64,000 nucleotides of DNA, taken from positions 186,001-250,000 of the forward strand of contig CAVUQC010000004.1 in assembly GCA_963743575.1 (NCBI GenBank), in the 5' to 3' direction. Below, piece after piece: positions 42,727 to 54,353 of the stretch; the stretch's first letter is position 1, and the number at the start of each line of letters is the position of its first letter. The position numbers and the translations under genes were made by a program. The DNA is from DASUPK01 sp963743575. GTDB taxonomy: Bacteria > Actinomycetota > Thermoleophilia > Solirubrobacterales > 70-9. The notes below the pieces were generated by a model that saw only the letters and a list, made by a program, of their open reading frames with translations, searched no databases and was not told the origin of the DNA.

Positions 42727-43194
42727 CTAGGTCTGCAGCTCCCGGATCACGTCGTCGGCCCAGGGGTTGTCGCCGAGACCCTCCTGGTCGCAGACGATCT
42801 TCTCTCCGTCGGGGAATTCGAGCGTCAGGCGCGTCGTCGTCTGCAGCCGCTCCGTCGCTGCCTTGATTCCGGCACGATCCCAGGACGCTGACTCCTCCTT
42901 GATCTTCACGCCGCTGCGCCCGGGCTTGTACTTGAAGGCGTAGAGCTTCTCCGGGGTGACCGCGAGCATGAACTGGCCGGGCAGGCCGCCGGCCTTTGAC
43001 TTGCCGAGCTTGTGGGCCGCTCCATAGGCGAGCGCCCCCACCTGCAGCTTGCTGATCGCCATCTTCGTCCCGGCGCCGGTGGGGCGAAAGGCACCGACTG
43101 CGCGCACCTCACCGTCCACGTGAGGCTCGACGGAGGCTCGGTACTTCCCTCGCCATTCCTCCGCCACCTCTGGAGTGATGTCGAATCGACCCAT
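42727..43194 (-). CDS. Hypothetical cytosolic protein
   Basis: 155 residues from ATG (MGRFDITPEVAEEWRGKYRA). There is no signal peptide or membrane segment. The sequence LAVTPEKLYAFKYKPGRSGVKIKEE and TRLTLEFPDGEKIVCDQ suggests a PH-like beta domain that reads like other small actinobacterial hypotheticals. Codon use matches neighbours. Divergent from comF. No function assigned. Confidence 0.75.
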   Translation of the reverse strand: MGRFDITPEVAEEWRGKYRASVEPHVDGEVRAVGAFRPTGAGTKMAISKLQVGALAYGAAHKLGKSKAGGLPGQFMLAVTPEKLYAFKYKPGRSGVKIKEESASWDRAGIKAATERLQTTTRLTLEFPDGEKIVCDQEGLGDNPWADDVIRELQT

Positions 43195-43227
43195 CGCTGA
43201 ATCCCCTCGGTCGTTGCCCCCTGTGTC

Positions 43228-43920
43228 GTGGATGAATCTACTCCTTGGCGATCCGCGTGCCACCCGCGATCGCACCGGACGGACGCTCGTTCGATCGCCT
43301 CTCTGGTCGAGCAGCTCATCGCCCTCGCCGCGCCGCCGTTGTGCGGGGCTTGCGGGGGCGGTTGCGGCCCCGATGCGGTCCTCTGCGAGCGTTGCGCGGG
43401 CGATCTCGCGGCTGCGCCCCGGGTGATTCACCCCGGGCCGCCGGGCGTCGATCTCGCGATCTCGGCGTCGCCGTTCGACGGCGTGGCCCGCACCCTCGTT
43501 CACGGGCTCAAGTACGGGCGTCGCCTCGCGCTGGCCGACGAGGCGGCGGCCGCGATGCTGCGCGCACTGCCGCCGCATGAGGTCCAGGAGGCCGTGGTCC
43601 CGGTGCCCGCAGGCCGGTGGCGACGCGCCCGGCGTGGCTTCGATCCCGCACAGGAGATCGCCGTCGCGTTCGCCGTGCGCTCGGGGCTGCCGGTGGTCGA
43701 GTGCCTGGCGCGCGGCCCCGGCCGCCGGCAGGTGGGGCGCTCCAGATCCCATCGCCTGGCGGACCCGCCCCGCGTGTGGGCGAGGGGGCGGTGCCCGTGT
43801 GCCGTTCTCCTCGTCGACGATGTCTGGACGACCGGCGCGACGCTCGGGGTCTGCGCCGAGGCCCTCCGCGGGGCGGGCGCCCGGAGGGTGGTCGCCCTGA
43901 CGCTCGCGCACGCCCTGTGA
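43228..43920 (+). CDS. comF: ComF-family phosphoribosyltransferase
   Basis: 230 residues from GTG, the only standard start available; the first 25 residues are not family-like. A zinc-ribbon-like CGACGGGCGPDAVLCERC is followed by the PRT domain: VVPVPAGRWRRARRGFDPAQ and the PRPP loop VLLVDDVWTTGATL. ComF proteins are linked to DNA uptake or nucleotide salvage; the specific role here is unknown. Confidence 0.88.
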   Translation: MDESTPWRSACHPRSHRTDARSIASLVEQLIALAAPPLCGACGGGCGPDAVLCERCAGDLAAAPRVIHPGPPGVDLAISASPFDGVARTLVHGLKYGRRLALADEAAAAMLRALPPHEVQEAVVPVPAGRWRRARRGFDPAQEIAVAFAVRSGLPVVECLARGPGRRQVGRSRSHRLADPPRVWARGRCPCAVLLVDDVWTTGATLGVCAEALRGAGARRVVALTLAHAL

Positions 43921-43938
43921 TGCGGGTACGCTGGCCTC

Positions 43939-44940
43939 GTGGCGGGGAAGCTGAAACTGGCAGTGGTGATCGCGATGTTCGGCGCGCTGGCGATCGGCGC
44001 GCCCTCAGCGGTGGCGAGCGGACCTCGTCTGACCGTCCCTCAGAGCGAACTCGACGCAGCCTTCAAGTGCCCGATCGATCCGACGAACGCGACGACGACG
44101 CCGGTGATGTTCGTGACCGGGACGGGCGCAACCGGGGATCAGGGCTATCTGATCGGCCAGGGCGCGTTCGAGGCCTACGGTCATCCGGTCTGTTACGTGA
44201 ACTTCCCGGACTTCACGACCGCTGACATCCAGACCTCCGTCCAATACCTGGTCTACGGCCTCCGCAAGGAGTTCGCGTTGTCTCACCGCAAGGTCGCAGC
44301 GATCGGCATCAGCCAGGGAGGCCTCCTGCCGCGGTTTGCACTCACCTACTGGCCCGACCTCCGCAGAAAGGTGAGCGACGTGGTCGCGGCGGCGGGCACC
44401 CAGCACGGCACGATCCTCGGCGCCGGAGGATGCTCCGCCAGTTCGCCCTGCCCGCCTGCGGACTGGCAACAGGCCAAGGGATCTCACCTGCTCCGCGCCA
44501 TCAACTCACAGCCGGACGAGACTCCCGGGAACGTCTCCTACACGACGGTCCGCTCGCTGACCGACGAGACCGTCCAGCCGCAGGGCGGAAAGCACCCGAC
44601 CTCCGCCCTCGACGGTGCGAGCAACATCCTGATCCAGGGGGTCTGCCCGGGCCGCACGACCTCCCATATCGGCACCGCGGTCGACTCGGTCACCTTCGCG
44701 GCGTTCGTCGACGCGGTCGCTCACCCCGGCAAGGGGAAGAGCGGGGCGGCCAGGGTCTCCCGCTTCCCGTCCGATGTCTGCTCGCACCCCTACGCGCCCG
44801 GGCTGAACGAGGCGCAGACGACTCTCTTCCTGCAGGCCTCCGGGAGCATCATCGGCGGCAATTCGTCGATGGTCCCGACGGTCCCGGCAGAGCCCCCGGT
44901 GCGCAAGGTCTTCAAGCGGGTACCGCGCAAGCTCCGCTGA
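43939..44940 (+). CDS. Secreted lipase (CalB-like alpha/beta hydrolase)
   Basis: 333 residues from GTG. Signal peptide LAVVIAMFGALAIGAPSAVA. PVMFVTGTGATGDQGYL is the oxyanion region, GISQGGLLPRFAL the nucleophile elbow, an Asp follows in SLTDETVQP, and a His is plausible in TTSHIGTAVD. The layout resembles the Candida antarctica lipase B-like family in actinobacteria. It ends with a short basic tail (RKVFKRVPRKLR). Confidence 0.87.
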   Translation: MAGKLKLAVVIAMFGALAIGAPSAVASGPRLTVPQSELDAAFKCPIDPTNATTTPVMFVTGTGATGDQGYLIGQGAFEAYGHPVCYVNFPDFTTADIQTSVQYLVYGLRKEFALSHRKVAAIGISQGGLLPRFALTYWPDLRRKVSDVVAAAGTQHGTILGAGGCSASSPCPPADWQQAKGSHLLRAINSQPDETPGNVSYTTVRSLTDETVQPQGGKHPTSALDGASNILIQGVCPGRTTSHIGTAVDSVTFAAFVDAVAHPGKGKSGAARVSRFPSDVCSHPYAPGLNEAQTTLFLQASGSIIGGNSSMVPTVPAEPPVRKVFKRVPRKLR

Positions 44941-45009
44941 CGGCATCCCTTGCCGCGGCAGGGACGCGGGCGTAGCATGCGGGTCCGCCAACGAGGAAGG
45001 AGGCCGCCC

Positions 45010-45357
45010 GTGAGGATCGAGGTCAGTGGCAGGAACATGGAGGTCACGGACGACCTGCGCGAGGCCGTTATCCAGCGATTCGCGCGCGTCGGGAAGCAGG
45101 TCTCCGAGCTCGCCACCCTGGAGGTCGAGCTCGGCGAGGAGAAGAACCCGCGGATCTCGGATCGAATGGTGGCCGAGGCGACCCTGGGGCTGAAGGGCGT
45201 GACGCTCCGCGCCAAGGAGGCCTCGCCGGACATGCTGCACTCGATCCACGAGATCGCCGAGGACATCCGCCGGCAGGTGAAGAAGCACCGCGAGAAGCGC
45301 CGCAAGCGCCAGCGGACTCGCAAGATCATGCAAAGGCTGCGTGGGGAAACAGCCTGA
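45010..45357 (+). CDS. hpf: Ribosome hibernation promoting factor, short form
   Basis: 115 residues from GTG with AAGGAGG six bases upstream, preferred over an upstream ATG whose extra 20 residues are not family-like. Fold motifs RIEVSGRNMEVTDDLREAV and EATLGLKGVTLRAKE. HPF binds the 30S decoding site and drives dimerisation in dormancy. It lacks the C-terminal dimerisation domain of the long form usual in Gram-positives, ending instead in a basic helix (KKHREKRRKRQRTRKI). Neighbour of secA, as in many bacteria. Confidence 0.93.
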   Translation: MRIEVSGRNMEVTDDLREAVIQRFARVGKQVSELATLEVELGEEKNPRISDRMVAEATLGLKGVTLRAKEASPDMLHSIHEIAEDIRRQVKKHREKRRKRQRTRKIMQRLRGETA

Positions 45358-45460
45358 GCGGCCACCAGGTCGCTCTCTTTAGGAGCGCAGGGCGAAGCCC
45401 GTAGCGACTTGTGAGGGGCGGCCGCTCGTGGCCGCGGTCTGATGGCGAAGCAAGGCCGTC
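45358..45460 (+). repeat. Structured intergenic repeat, copy 3
   Basis: Starts on the base after the hpf stop. GCGGCCAC (45358-45365) pairs with GTGGCCGC (45428-45435). The middle hairpin is GGGC-GAA-GCCC and the tail hairpin is extended by AAG (GGCGAAGCAAGGCC). It separates hpf from secA. Confidence 0.83.
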
Positions 45461-45477
45461 GCTAACCTCTGACGGCA

Positions 45478-48309
<2,832 letters not shown>

Positions 48310-48318
<9 letters not shown>

Positions 48319-48407
48319 CCGCGCCCCTCTTCTGGAGCGCAGGGCGAAGCCCGGAGCGACTTATGTTGGGGCGAGGTCATCGCCCCGGCCTGATGGCGAA
48401 GCCGTGA
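48310..48407 (+). repeat. Structured intergenic repeat, copy 4 (stem-swapped variant)
   Basis: Overlaps the secA stop. All four stem strands differ from the other copies in a matched way: GGGGCG / CGCCCC replaces GCGGCC / GGCCGC at both ends, and GGGGCGTGACC (48310-48320) can pair with GGTCATCGCCCC (48375-48386) over 11 pairs with one bulge. Middle hairpin GGGC-GAA-GCCC, tail GATGGCGAAGCCGTGA. Confidence 0.85.
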
Positions 48408-48419
48408 GCCGCTAGCGAC

Positions 48420-48845
48420 ATGCCCCACGCCGGCCAGGAGATCGAGGGCTTCGGCGGCCACAGCCTGAAGCTCATCCAGACGGGCGACGAGACCGGCGGA
48501 GAGCTGCTGGAGATGGAGGCGAGCTACAGCGGCGAGGCCGGGATGCCGCCCGAGCACCTGCATCCGATCCAGGCCGAGCGCTTCGAGGTGCTGGAGGGCA
48601 CCATGCGCGCGATCGTCGCCGGTCAAGAGCGCGTCTACGGAGTGGGCGAGAGCTTCGATGTACCCGCGGCGACGCCACACCAGATGGGCGCCGAGGGGCC
48701 GACGCGGATGCGCTGGGAGGTCCGGCCGGCGCTTCGCTCGGCCGAGTTCTTCGAGCGTCTCTATGGAACCGGGCCGGACAGCGCGAGAGAGCTCGGCGAG
48801 GACTTCTTCGCGGAGTTCTCCGACGAGTTCCGGCTCTCGGGCTAG
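48420..48845 (+). CDS. Cupin-domain protein
   Basis: 141 residues. Cupin motif 1 is seen as PPEHLHPIQAERFEVLEG and motif 2 around GESFDVPAATPHQMG; the two His and Glu would bind a metal. Small single-domain cupins act as dioxygenases, isomerases or ligand binders; no substrate is evident. Its stop overlaps that of the convergent M28 gene. Confidence 0.88.
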   Translation: MPHAGQEIEGFGGHSLKLIQTGDETGGELLEMEASYSGEAGMPPEHLHPIQAERFEVLEGTMRAIVAGQERVYGVGESFDVPAATPHQMGAEGPTRMRWEVRPALRSAEFFERLYGTGPDSARELGEDFFAEFSDEFRLSG

Positions 48846-49690
48846 GAGCCCCTCGCCACTTCCTCCGCGATCCGCAACGCGCGATTGAGCGCGCCCTTCT
48901 GCAGCAGCCGCGCGCGGTCGCAGGCCATGTGGTGGCAGGGGAACTCGCCGCGCCAGACTTCGAGGTTCGCGCCGGGCAGGCCGGCCAGCTCGAACTCCCG
49001 ATGGTCTGAGTTGCCGGTGCCGGAGTCGCGGGCCCAGTGCACGGTCACCCCGGCGCGGTGCGACGCGGCCAGGATCGCGCCCTCGACACCAGCCCTTGGG
49101 GCCGGCTGCGGCGATCGCAGGTAGAAGCGCCTGCCGAGTCCGACCTCGTCGAGGGCGAGCGCGAAGCGAAGGTCACTCGCCCGGCTCTCGGCCTTCACCT
49201 GCTTGACGAGCGCGGCCGCGCCGGCGTGGTAGAAGAGGCCGGTGACCGTCCGCTCCTCCGAGCCGGTGGCGACCAGCCAGACGTCGCAATCGGGATGGAG
49301 GCGGGACAGCTCGGGAGCGAGGGCAACCAACACGCCCACTCCGGACGCGTTGTCGATCGCACCATGTCCCGGAGGGACGCTGTCGGTGTGCGCCATCAGG
49401 ATCCGCAGGCAGCTCGCCGGAGTGTCCAGCTTCCCCACCACGTTGCGCGACTCGCCGCGGCCGGGAACGTGGAAGGGGTTGACGCTCACGTCGAGACCCG
49501 CGGAGCGGAACCGGCTCGCGACGTAGGAGTGCGCCCGCCGCTCGTTCCTGCTCGCCGACGGGCGGGATCCGATCTTGCCGGAGAGGTGAACGGCCGCCTG
49601 GTACGGCGACACGCCTTTGGTTTGAGCCGCAGGCGAGGCGCCCGCGACCCCCGCGAGTACCGCCAGCACGGCCATGGACGTTCGGATCAC
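48842..49690 (-). CDS. Secreted M28-family metallopeptidase
   Basis: 282 residues from GTG (VIRTSMAVLAVLAG), which supplies a basic n-region to the signal peptide; an ATG five codons later is the alternative. Zinc ligands by family: His-x-Asp in AHTDSVPPG, Asp in AIDNASGVGVL, the Glu pair in GSEERT, Asp in ALDEVGLG and a late His. Acts on peptides or amino acid derivatives outside the membrane. Longer frames upstream overlap the divergent gene and are rejected. Confidence 0.87.
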   Translation of the reverse strand: MIRTSMAVLAVLAGVAGASPAAQTKGVSPYQAAVHLSGKIGSRPSASRNERRAHSYVASRFRSAGLDVSVNPFHVPGRGESRNVVGKLDTPASCLRILMAHTDSVPPGHGAIDNASGVGVLVALAPELSRLHPDCDVWLVATGSEERTVTGLFYHAGAAALVKQVKAESRASDLRFALALDEVGLGRRFYLRSPQPAPRAGVEGAILAASHRAGVTVHWARDSGTGNSDHREFELAGLPGANLEVWRGEFPCHHMACDRARLLQKGALNRALRIAEEVARGS

Positions 49691-49733
49691 GGTCCTTATG
49701 TAACAGCCGGGAGCGTCCGCGTACCATTGGCGC

Positions 49734-50648
49734 ATGGAGAAGGCCACAGTGGGGAGTGAGGCGAAGGTCGCGGCGAGCGCGGTCGCGCCCGAGAACGAGG
49801 AGGCGACCGAGGCCTGGAGCGGGGTGCTGTTCGACCGCTTCGTGGAGTTCCGCAGCCTGATCGTCGACAGCCTGCAGCGCCACGGCGACAAGGCGATGCG
49901 GCTGCATCCGCCGAAGTCAGGCGATCGGGTCCTCGACATCGGCTGCGGCTTCGGCGATACGACGCAACAGCTCGCCGCGCTGGTTGGCGCCGAGGGGGAG
50001 GCTGTAGGGGTCGACGTATCCGAGCCCTTCGTCACTGCATCGATCGAGGAGGCGCGTGAGGCAGGAGTCGAGAACGTCGACTTCTTCGCCGGTGACGTCC
50101 AGGTGATGGAGCTGCCCGGGACGTTCGACTATGCGTTCTCGCGCATGGGCGTGATGTTCTTCGCGAACCCGGTCCAGGCCCTGCGGAACATTCGCGCCTC
50201 TCTCCGGCCGGGCGGACGGCTCGTCGCCTGCGTCTGGCGGCGCAAGATCGACAACGAGTGGCTGTATCGAGCCGAGCAGGTCACCAAGCGGTATCTCGAG
50301 GAGCCCGAGGAGCCGGAGGACGTGCGCTGCGGCCCCGGCCCGTTCTCGATGGCTGACGCCGACACGGTCGCCGAGCAGCTTCAGATCGCGGGGTTCGAGT
50401 TCCCGACGTTCACCCGGTGCGACCTGCCCATCAAGCTCGGAGACGACCTCGACCATGCCGTCCGCTTCAACATGTCAATCGGCCCGGCCGCTGAGCTGCT
50501 CCGGATCTGCCCGGCGGACGAGGTCGAGCGGCTGCGACCGAAGGTGGAGGAGGCGATCCGCGGGGTGCTCGCTGAGTACCAGCAGCCGGACGGCACTGTC
50601 AGCGGCCCCGCCTCGACCTGGATCATCACCGCGACCGTCCCCGGGTAG
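49734..50648 (+). CDS. Class I SAM-dependent methyltransferase
   Basis: 304 residues. SAM motif I in RVLDIGCGFGDTTQQLA, the acidic residue in AVGVDVSEPFV, and motif FSRMGVMFFANPVQALRNI. UbiE/Methyltransf_11-like. The substrate is unknown. Divergent from the M28 gene with 43 bases between starts. Confidence 0.88.
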   Translation: MEKATVGSEAKVAASAVAPENEEATEAWSGVLFDRFVEFRSLIVDSLQRHGDKAMRLHPPKSGDRVLDIGCGFGDTTQQLAALVGAEGEAVGVDVSEPFVTASIEEAREAGVENVDFFAGDVQVMELPGTFDYAFSRMGVMFFANPVQALRNIRASLRPGGRLVACVWRRKIDNEWLYRAEQVTKRYLEEPEEPEDVRCGPGPFSMADADTVAEQLQIAGFEFPTFTRCDLPIKLGDDLDHAVRFNMSIGPAAELLRICPADEVERLRPKVEEAIRGVLAEYQQPDGTVSGPASTWIITATVPG

Positions 50649-50683
50649 CGCGGCCGGAATACCCTGTACGGGGAACTTCTTCG

Positions 50684-51800
50684 ATGACCGACACGATTCC
50701 AAAGGAGGGAATCTCCGCGCGCCTCGCCGAGATCCGGGGGCAGCTCAAGCTGCTCTCGGATTACCTTTGACCCGGATGGGCTGAGCGCCGAGGTCGATCG
50801 GCTCGAGGGCGAGATGCAGCGGGAGGGGTTCTGGGACGACCAGGCCAAGGCCGCCGAGATCTCAGCGCAGCACTCGCGGGCGCAGAAGAGGCTGAACGGC
50901 TTCCGCGAGCTGACCAGCGACGTCGACGACCTGGGCGAGCTCGCCGAGCTGGCCGCCGACGACGAGGAGATGGCGACCGAGCTCACCGCGCAGCTCTCCT
51001 CGGTGGAGCGCCGGCTGGCGGAGCTCGAGGAGGAGCGCCTCTTCTCGGGCCGCTTCGATGCCGGCGATGCGGTCGTCACCGTGAATGCCGGCGCCGGAGG
51101 GACCGACTCTCAGGACTGGGCCGAGATGCTGCTCCGCATGTACCTGCGCTGGTCCGAGCGGCGCGGCTTCAAGGTTGACATGAAGGAGGCATCGCCGGGG
51201 GAGGAGGCTGGGCTCAAGTCCTCGACCTTCGTTGTCCGCGGCGAGAACGCCTACGGCCTGTTCGCTGCTGAGCGGGGAGTGCACCGCCTGATCCGCATCT
51301 CGCCGTTCGACTCCTCGGCCCGCAGGCACACGAGCTTCGCCCAGGTTGACGTCGCCCCTCTGGTCGAGGGCGACATCGACGTGGATATCGACGACTCGGA
51401 CATCCGCGTCGACACCTATCGGGCCTCGGGTGCGGGTGGCCAACACGTCAACAAGACGGACTCAGCTGTGCGGATCACCCATGTGCCGACCGGGATCGTC
51501 GCCCAGTCCCAGAACGAGCGCTCGCAGATTCAGAACAGGGCGACGGCGATGCAGATCCTCCGCTCCCGGCTGCTGGAGCGGAAGGAGCGAGAGCAGGCCG
51601 AGGAGCTCGCCAAGGAGCGCGGAGAGCAGAAGTCGGCCGAGTGGGGATCGCAGATCCGCAGCTACTTCCTGCACCCGGACCAGCGGGTCAAGGACCACCG
51701 GACGAACTACGAGGTCGGTGACACGAACCGGGTGCTGGACGGCGACATCGACGCCTTCGTCCGGGAGTACCTGAACCTCACGGCCTCCTCGGGTAACTAG
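50684..51800 (+). CDS. prfB: Peptide chain release factor 2 (programmed +1 frameshift)
   Basis: Codons 1-28 (MTDTIPKEGISARLAEIRGQ, then LKLLSDYL) end at CTT-TGA; skipping one base continues DPDGLSAEVDRLEG in the main frame, giving 371 residues. RF2 decodes UGA and UAA; high RF2 terminates at the internal UGA and low RF2 allows the shift, so the gene self-regulates. GGQ is in ASGAGGQHVNKTDSAVRITH. The frame change is the known prfB mechanism, not a broken gene. Confidence 0.96.
50765..50771 (+). promoter_or_regulatory. prfB +1 frameshift site CTT-TGA-C
   Basis: The slippery CTT and stop context TGAC match the canonical site. The Shine-Dalgarno-like AGGGGG that normally sits about three bases upstream is absent; the nearest run of G is about 27 bases upstream. 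Efficiency may depend on CTTTGAC alone. Confidence 0.88.
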
Positions 51801-51809
51801 CCGAGTCGG

Positions 51810-52442
51810 CTAGAGCGCTCCCTCGAGATCGAGCAGCGCCCGCTTCATCTCCGGGCCGCCGCCGTAGTTGCCGACGCCTCCGCCGGACTGCAGGACACGG
51901 TGGCAGGGGACGATCAGCGGGATCGGGTTGCGGCCGCACGCCGTCCCGGCGGCGCGGTAGGCGTGGGCGTTGCCGGCCTGCTTGGCGATCTGCCCGTAGG
52001 TGCGGGTCTCGCCGTAGGGGATCCGCGCGACCGCATGCAGCGCCCGGTTGCGGAAGCCCGCCGGGGTCAGCGCCCAGTCCACCTGCACGTCGAAGTGGTC
52101 GCGCTTGCCGTGGAAGTAGTCCTCCAGCTCACGGCGCTCCTCGTCCAGGCGCTTCGGGGACTCGAGCACCCGCGGCGAGACGTACCTCGCGAGATCCTCG
52201 AGTACCTCGTCCTCGGACTGCGCGTGACCTCGGTGGCTCGGCAGGGCCAGCCTGACGACGCCGCGGTCGGTGCGAGCGACGAGGAGCCTGCCGAAGGGGG
52301 AGTCAACGGGCGCGTAGGCCACGTCGACCAGGCCGTCGCGCTCAGCCTGAGCGAGGACGCCCTGGACGGCTCGATCGAGGTCACCGGCGGGCGGATCGGT
52401 GCGGAGCATCTTTTCGAGTTGCTTGTCGGACAGCGGGTTCAT
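51810..52442 (-). CDS. ogt: Methylated-DNA--protein-cysteine methyltransferase
   Basis: 210 residues. Active-site Cys in PLIVPCHRVLQSGG; DNA-binding Arg finger region GTACGRNPIPL and YGQIAKQAG also present. It removes O6-alkyl groups from guanine irreversibly. An N-terminal extension of about 40 residues (KQLEKMLRTDPPAGDLDRAV) precedes the usual ribonuclease-like domain. It overlaps the upstream ECF sigma gene by four bases. Confidence 0.93.
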   Translation of the reverse strand: MNPLSDKQLEKMLRTDPPAGDLDRAVQGVLAQAERDGLVDVAYAPVDSPFGRLLVARTDRGVVRLALPSHRGHAQSEDEVLEDLARYVSPRVLESPKRLDEERRELEDYFHGKRDHFDVQVDWALTPAGFRNRALHAVARIPYGETRTYGQIAKQAGNAHAYRAAGTACGRNPIPLIVPCHRVLQSGGGVGNYGGGPEMKRALLDLEGAL

Positions 52443-52939
52443 GCGAATTCACCTCTCAGCTTCAGAAGTCCCTCGTGGACGCTGCGCCGGGCGGCATCCT
52501 GCGAGCAGTCGAGTGCTTTGGCGATGCCGGCATAGGACATGTCGGTGGCGAAGCGCAGGACCACTGCGCTGCGCTGCTTGGGCGGAAGCCCGCTGACCGC
52601 GCGCCAGAGCTCGGGGTCGCCGCCGCCGACGATCGCGTCGGGCCTGTTGTTCTGGCTCGGCTCGCCGCCCGCGACCTCCTCGGGGCTCCCCGCCGGGACG
52701 GCGCGGCGCCCGCGCGAGCGGTGGTGGTCGATTGCCTTGCGGTGCGCGATCGTGAGCAGCCAGGAGTGCAGGTTGCTCGCGTGCTCCAGCTTCGGGTACG
52801 CGCGCAGCGCCGCGATGAACGTCTCCTGGAAGACGTCCTCGGCATCGCTGTGGCCGACGGAGGCGACCAGGAAGCCGAGCACGTCGGAGCCGTGCTCGTC
52901 GAGCAGCGCTTGGAAGGGGGGAAGGGATTCATCCGGCAT
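52439..52939 (-). CDS. ECF-type sigma factor upstream of ogt
   Basis: 166 residues. Region 2: LGFLVASVGHSDAEDVFQET then WLLTIAHRKAIDHHR; region 4: AVSGLPPKQRSAVVLRFATD then MSYAGIAKALDCSQDAARR. No anti-sigma gene is adjacent; the coupled downstream gene is ogt with an unusual N-terminal extension. A role in alkylation or stress response is suggested by context only. Confidence 0.92.
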   Translation of the reverse strand: MPDESLPPFQALLDEHGSDVLGFLVASVGHSDAEDVFQETFIAALRAYPKLEHASNLHSWLLTIAHRKAIDHHRSRGRRAVPAGSPEEVAGGEPSQNNRPDAIVGGGDPELWRAVSGLPPKQRSAVVLRFATDMSYAGIAKALDCSQDAARRSVHEGLLKLRGEFA

Positions 52940-52986
52940 TCGCCCATAAAACGTCGCACACCGGGCTTTCGTGAGATCGTGAGACG

Positions 52987-53826
52987 GTGGAGATCGACGC
53001 CGACACGCGCGAGCTCGTCGCCCGTGCCCTGGGCGAGGATCTCGGCTCGGGCGACGTCACCGGCGAGGCGGTGGTCCCCGAGGACGCCGCCGGGCGAGCG
53101 ACGATCAGCCAGAAGGCGCCCGGTGTTCTCTTCGGGCTCGACATTGCGGCTGAGGTCTTCAGGCAGGCCGGAGCGGGCGAGTTCGAAGCGCTTGCACCGG
53201 AGGCCGAGTGGCGCGATCAGGTCCCGGCCAAGGTCGCCGACGTGGCCGGCCCTGGTCGAGGGTTGCTGGCGGCCGAGCGCACGGCGCTCAATCTGCTCGC
53301 GCATCTCTCCGGCGTCGCGACCCTGACCGCCAGGTTCGTCCGTGCCATCGAGGGGACGGGCGGCAGGATCCTCGACACGCGCAAGACGACCCCGGGGCTG
53401 CGGGCGCTGGAGAAGGCTGCGGTTGTGGCCGGAGGCGGCACCAACCACAGGAAGGGCCTCTACGACGCGATTCTGATCAAGGAGAACCACGCCGCGCTGG
53501 CTGGTGGGGTGGGGGCGGCAGTCCGGCGCGCCCGCGAGGCACAGCCCGGCCTGCCGGTTGAGGTCGAGTGCCGCGATCTCAACGAGGTTCGGGAGGGGGC
53601 CGAGGCGGGAGCGGACCGGCTGCTGCTCGACAACATGAGCCCGGCGGACCTCCGTGAGGCGGTTGGCGAGGCGCGCGGAGCGGGCGGCCCAGAGCTCGAG
53701 GCCTCGGGCGGGGTCACCCTCGACACGGTCGCTGAAATCGCTGCAACCGGGGTGGATTTCGTCTCGGTTGGGGCCCTCACGCACTCCGCTCCAGCCCTCG
53801 ACCTGAGCATGACCCTGGCGCTATAG
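52987..53826 (+). CDS. nadC: Quinolinate phosphoribosyltransferase (decarboxylating)
   Basis: 279 residues from GTG. Converts quinolinate and PRPP to nicotinate mononucleotide. Motifs AERTALNLLAHLSGVATLT, LDTRKTTPGLRALEK, GGGTNHRKGLYDAILIKENH and EVECRDLNEV are diagnostic. nadA is 5 kb downstream and nadB is not in the window. Confidence 0.96.
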   Translation: MEIDADTRELVARALGEDLGSGDVTGEAVVPEDAAGRATISQKAPGVLFGLDIAAEVFRQAGAGEFEALAPEAEWRDQVPAKVADVAGPGRGLLAAERTALNLLAHLSGVATLTARFVRAIEGTGGRILDTRKTTPGLRALEKAAVVAGGGTNHRKGLYDAILIKENHAALAGGVGAAVRRAREAQPGLPVEVECRDLNEVREGAEAGADRLLLDNMSPADLREAVGEARGAGGPELEASGGVTLDTVAEIAATGVDFVSVGALTHSAPALDLSMTLAL

Positions 53827-53835
53827 AGTCGATCG

Positions 53836-54351
53836 GTGGCCATTCTCCAGACCGAGGCGACCAGGCGAGAGGAGCTCGTCTGTAAGCACGTGGAGGCCGA
53901 GAACGCCGCCGACTACGAGACCGCGCTCGCGACCTTCCAGCACCCGCGCTACGAGTACGTCGCCACCGACGAGGTCTACGACGGCGCCGAGGAGGTGATG
54001 GCCCACTGGCGTGAGTTCGACCGGGCCTTCCCCGACCAGCAGATCGAGATCGTCAGGCTCCACACGGCCGATGACGCCGTGCTGATGGAGGCGATCGCCC
54101 GGGGCACCCACACCGGCCCGTTCCGCGGACTGCCACCCACCGGCCGAAGCTGGGAGCAGCAGTTTCTAGCCATCTTCGTCTTCGAGGACGACGGGCTGGT
54201 CTGCGAGCGGGTCTACTACGACACCTCAACCGTGCTGCAGCAGCTCGGCATCGCCCGAGAGCCCACCAGCGTCACCGGCCGCCTGGAGACCGCGGCCAGC
54301 CACCCGTTGACGATCTCCCGCGCTGTGATCAGGCGGGTCACCGGCAGATAG
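53836..54351 (+). CDS. NTF2/SnoaL-like protein (tandem copy 1)
   Basis: 171 residues from GTG. AENAADYETALATFQHPRYE, YDGAEEVMAHWREFDRAFPD and ARGTHTGPFRGLPPTGRSWE mark the SnoaL/ester-cyclase-like group. Closely related to the next gene, two bases downstream; both share a C-terminal extension (LGIAREPTSVTGRL, then HPLTI and RRVTGR). Function unknown. Confidence 0.87.
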   Translation: MAILQTEATRREELVCKHVEAENAADYETALATFQHPRYEYVATDEVYDGAEEVMAHWREFDRAFPDQQIEIVRLHTADDAVLMEAIARGTHTGPFRGLPPTGRSWEQQFLAIFVFEDDGLVCERVYYDTSTVLQQLGIAREPTSVTGRLETAASHPLTISRAVIRRVTGR

Positions 54352-54353
54352 CG

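Noticed and set aside
50684..50770. prfB as a pseudogene because of an in-frame TGA
   Set aside because: CTTTGAC is the known programmed +1 site and the downstream frame is intact with GGQ.
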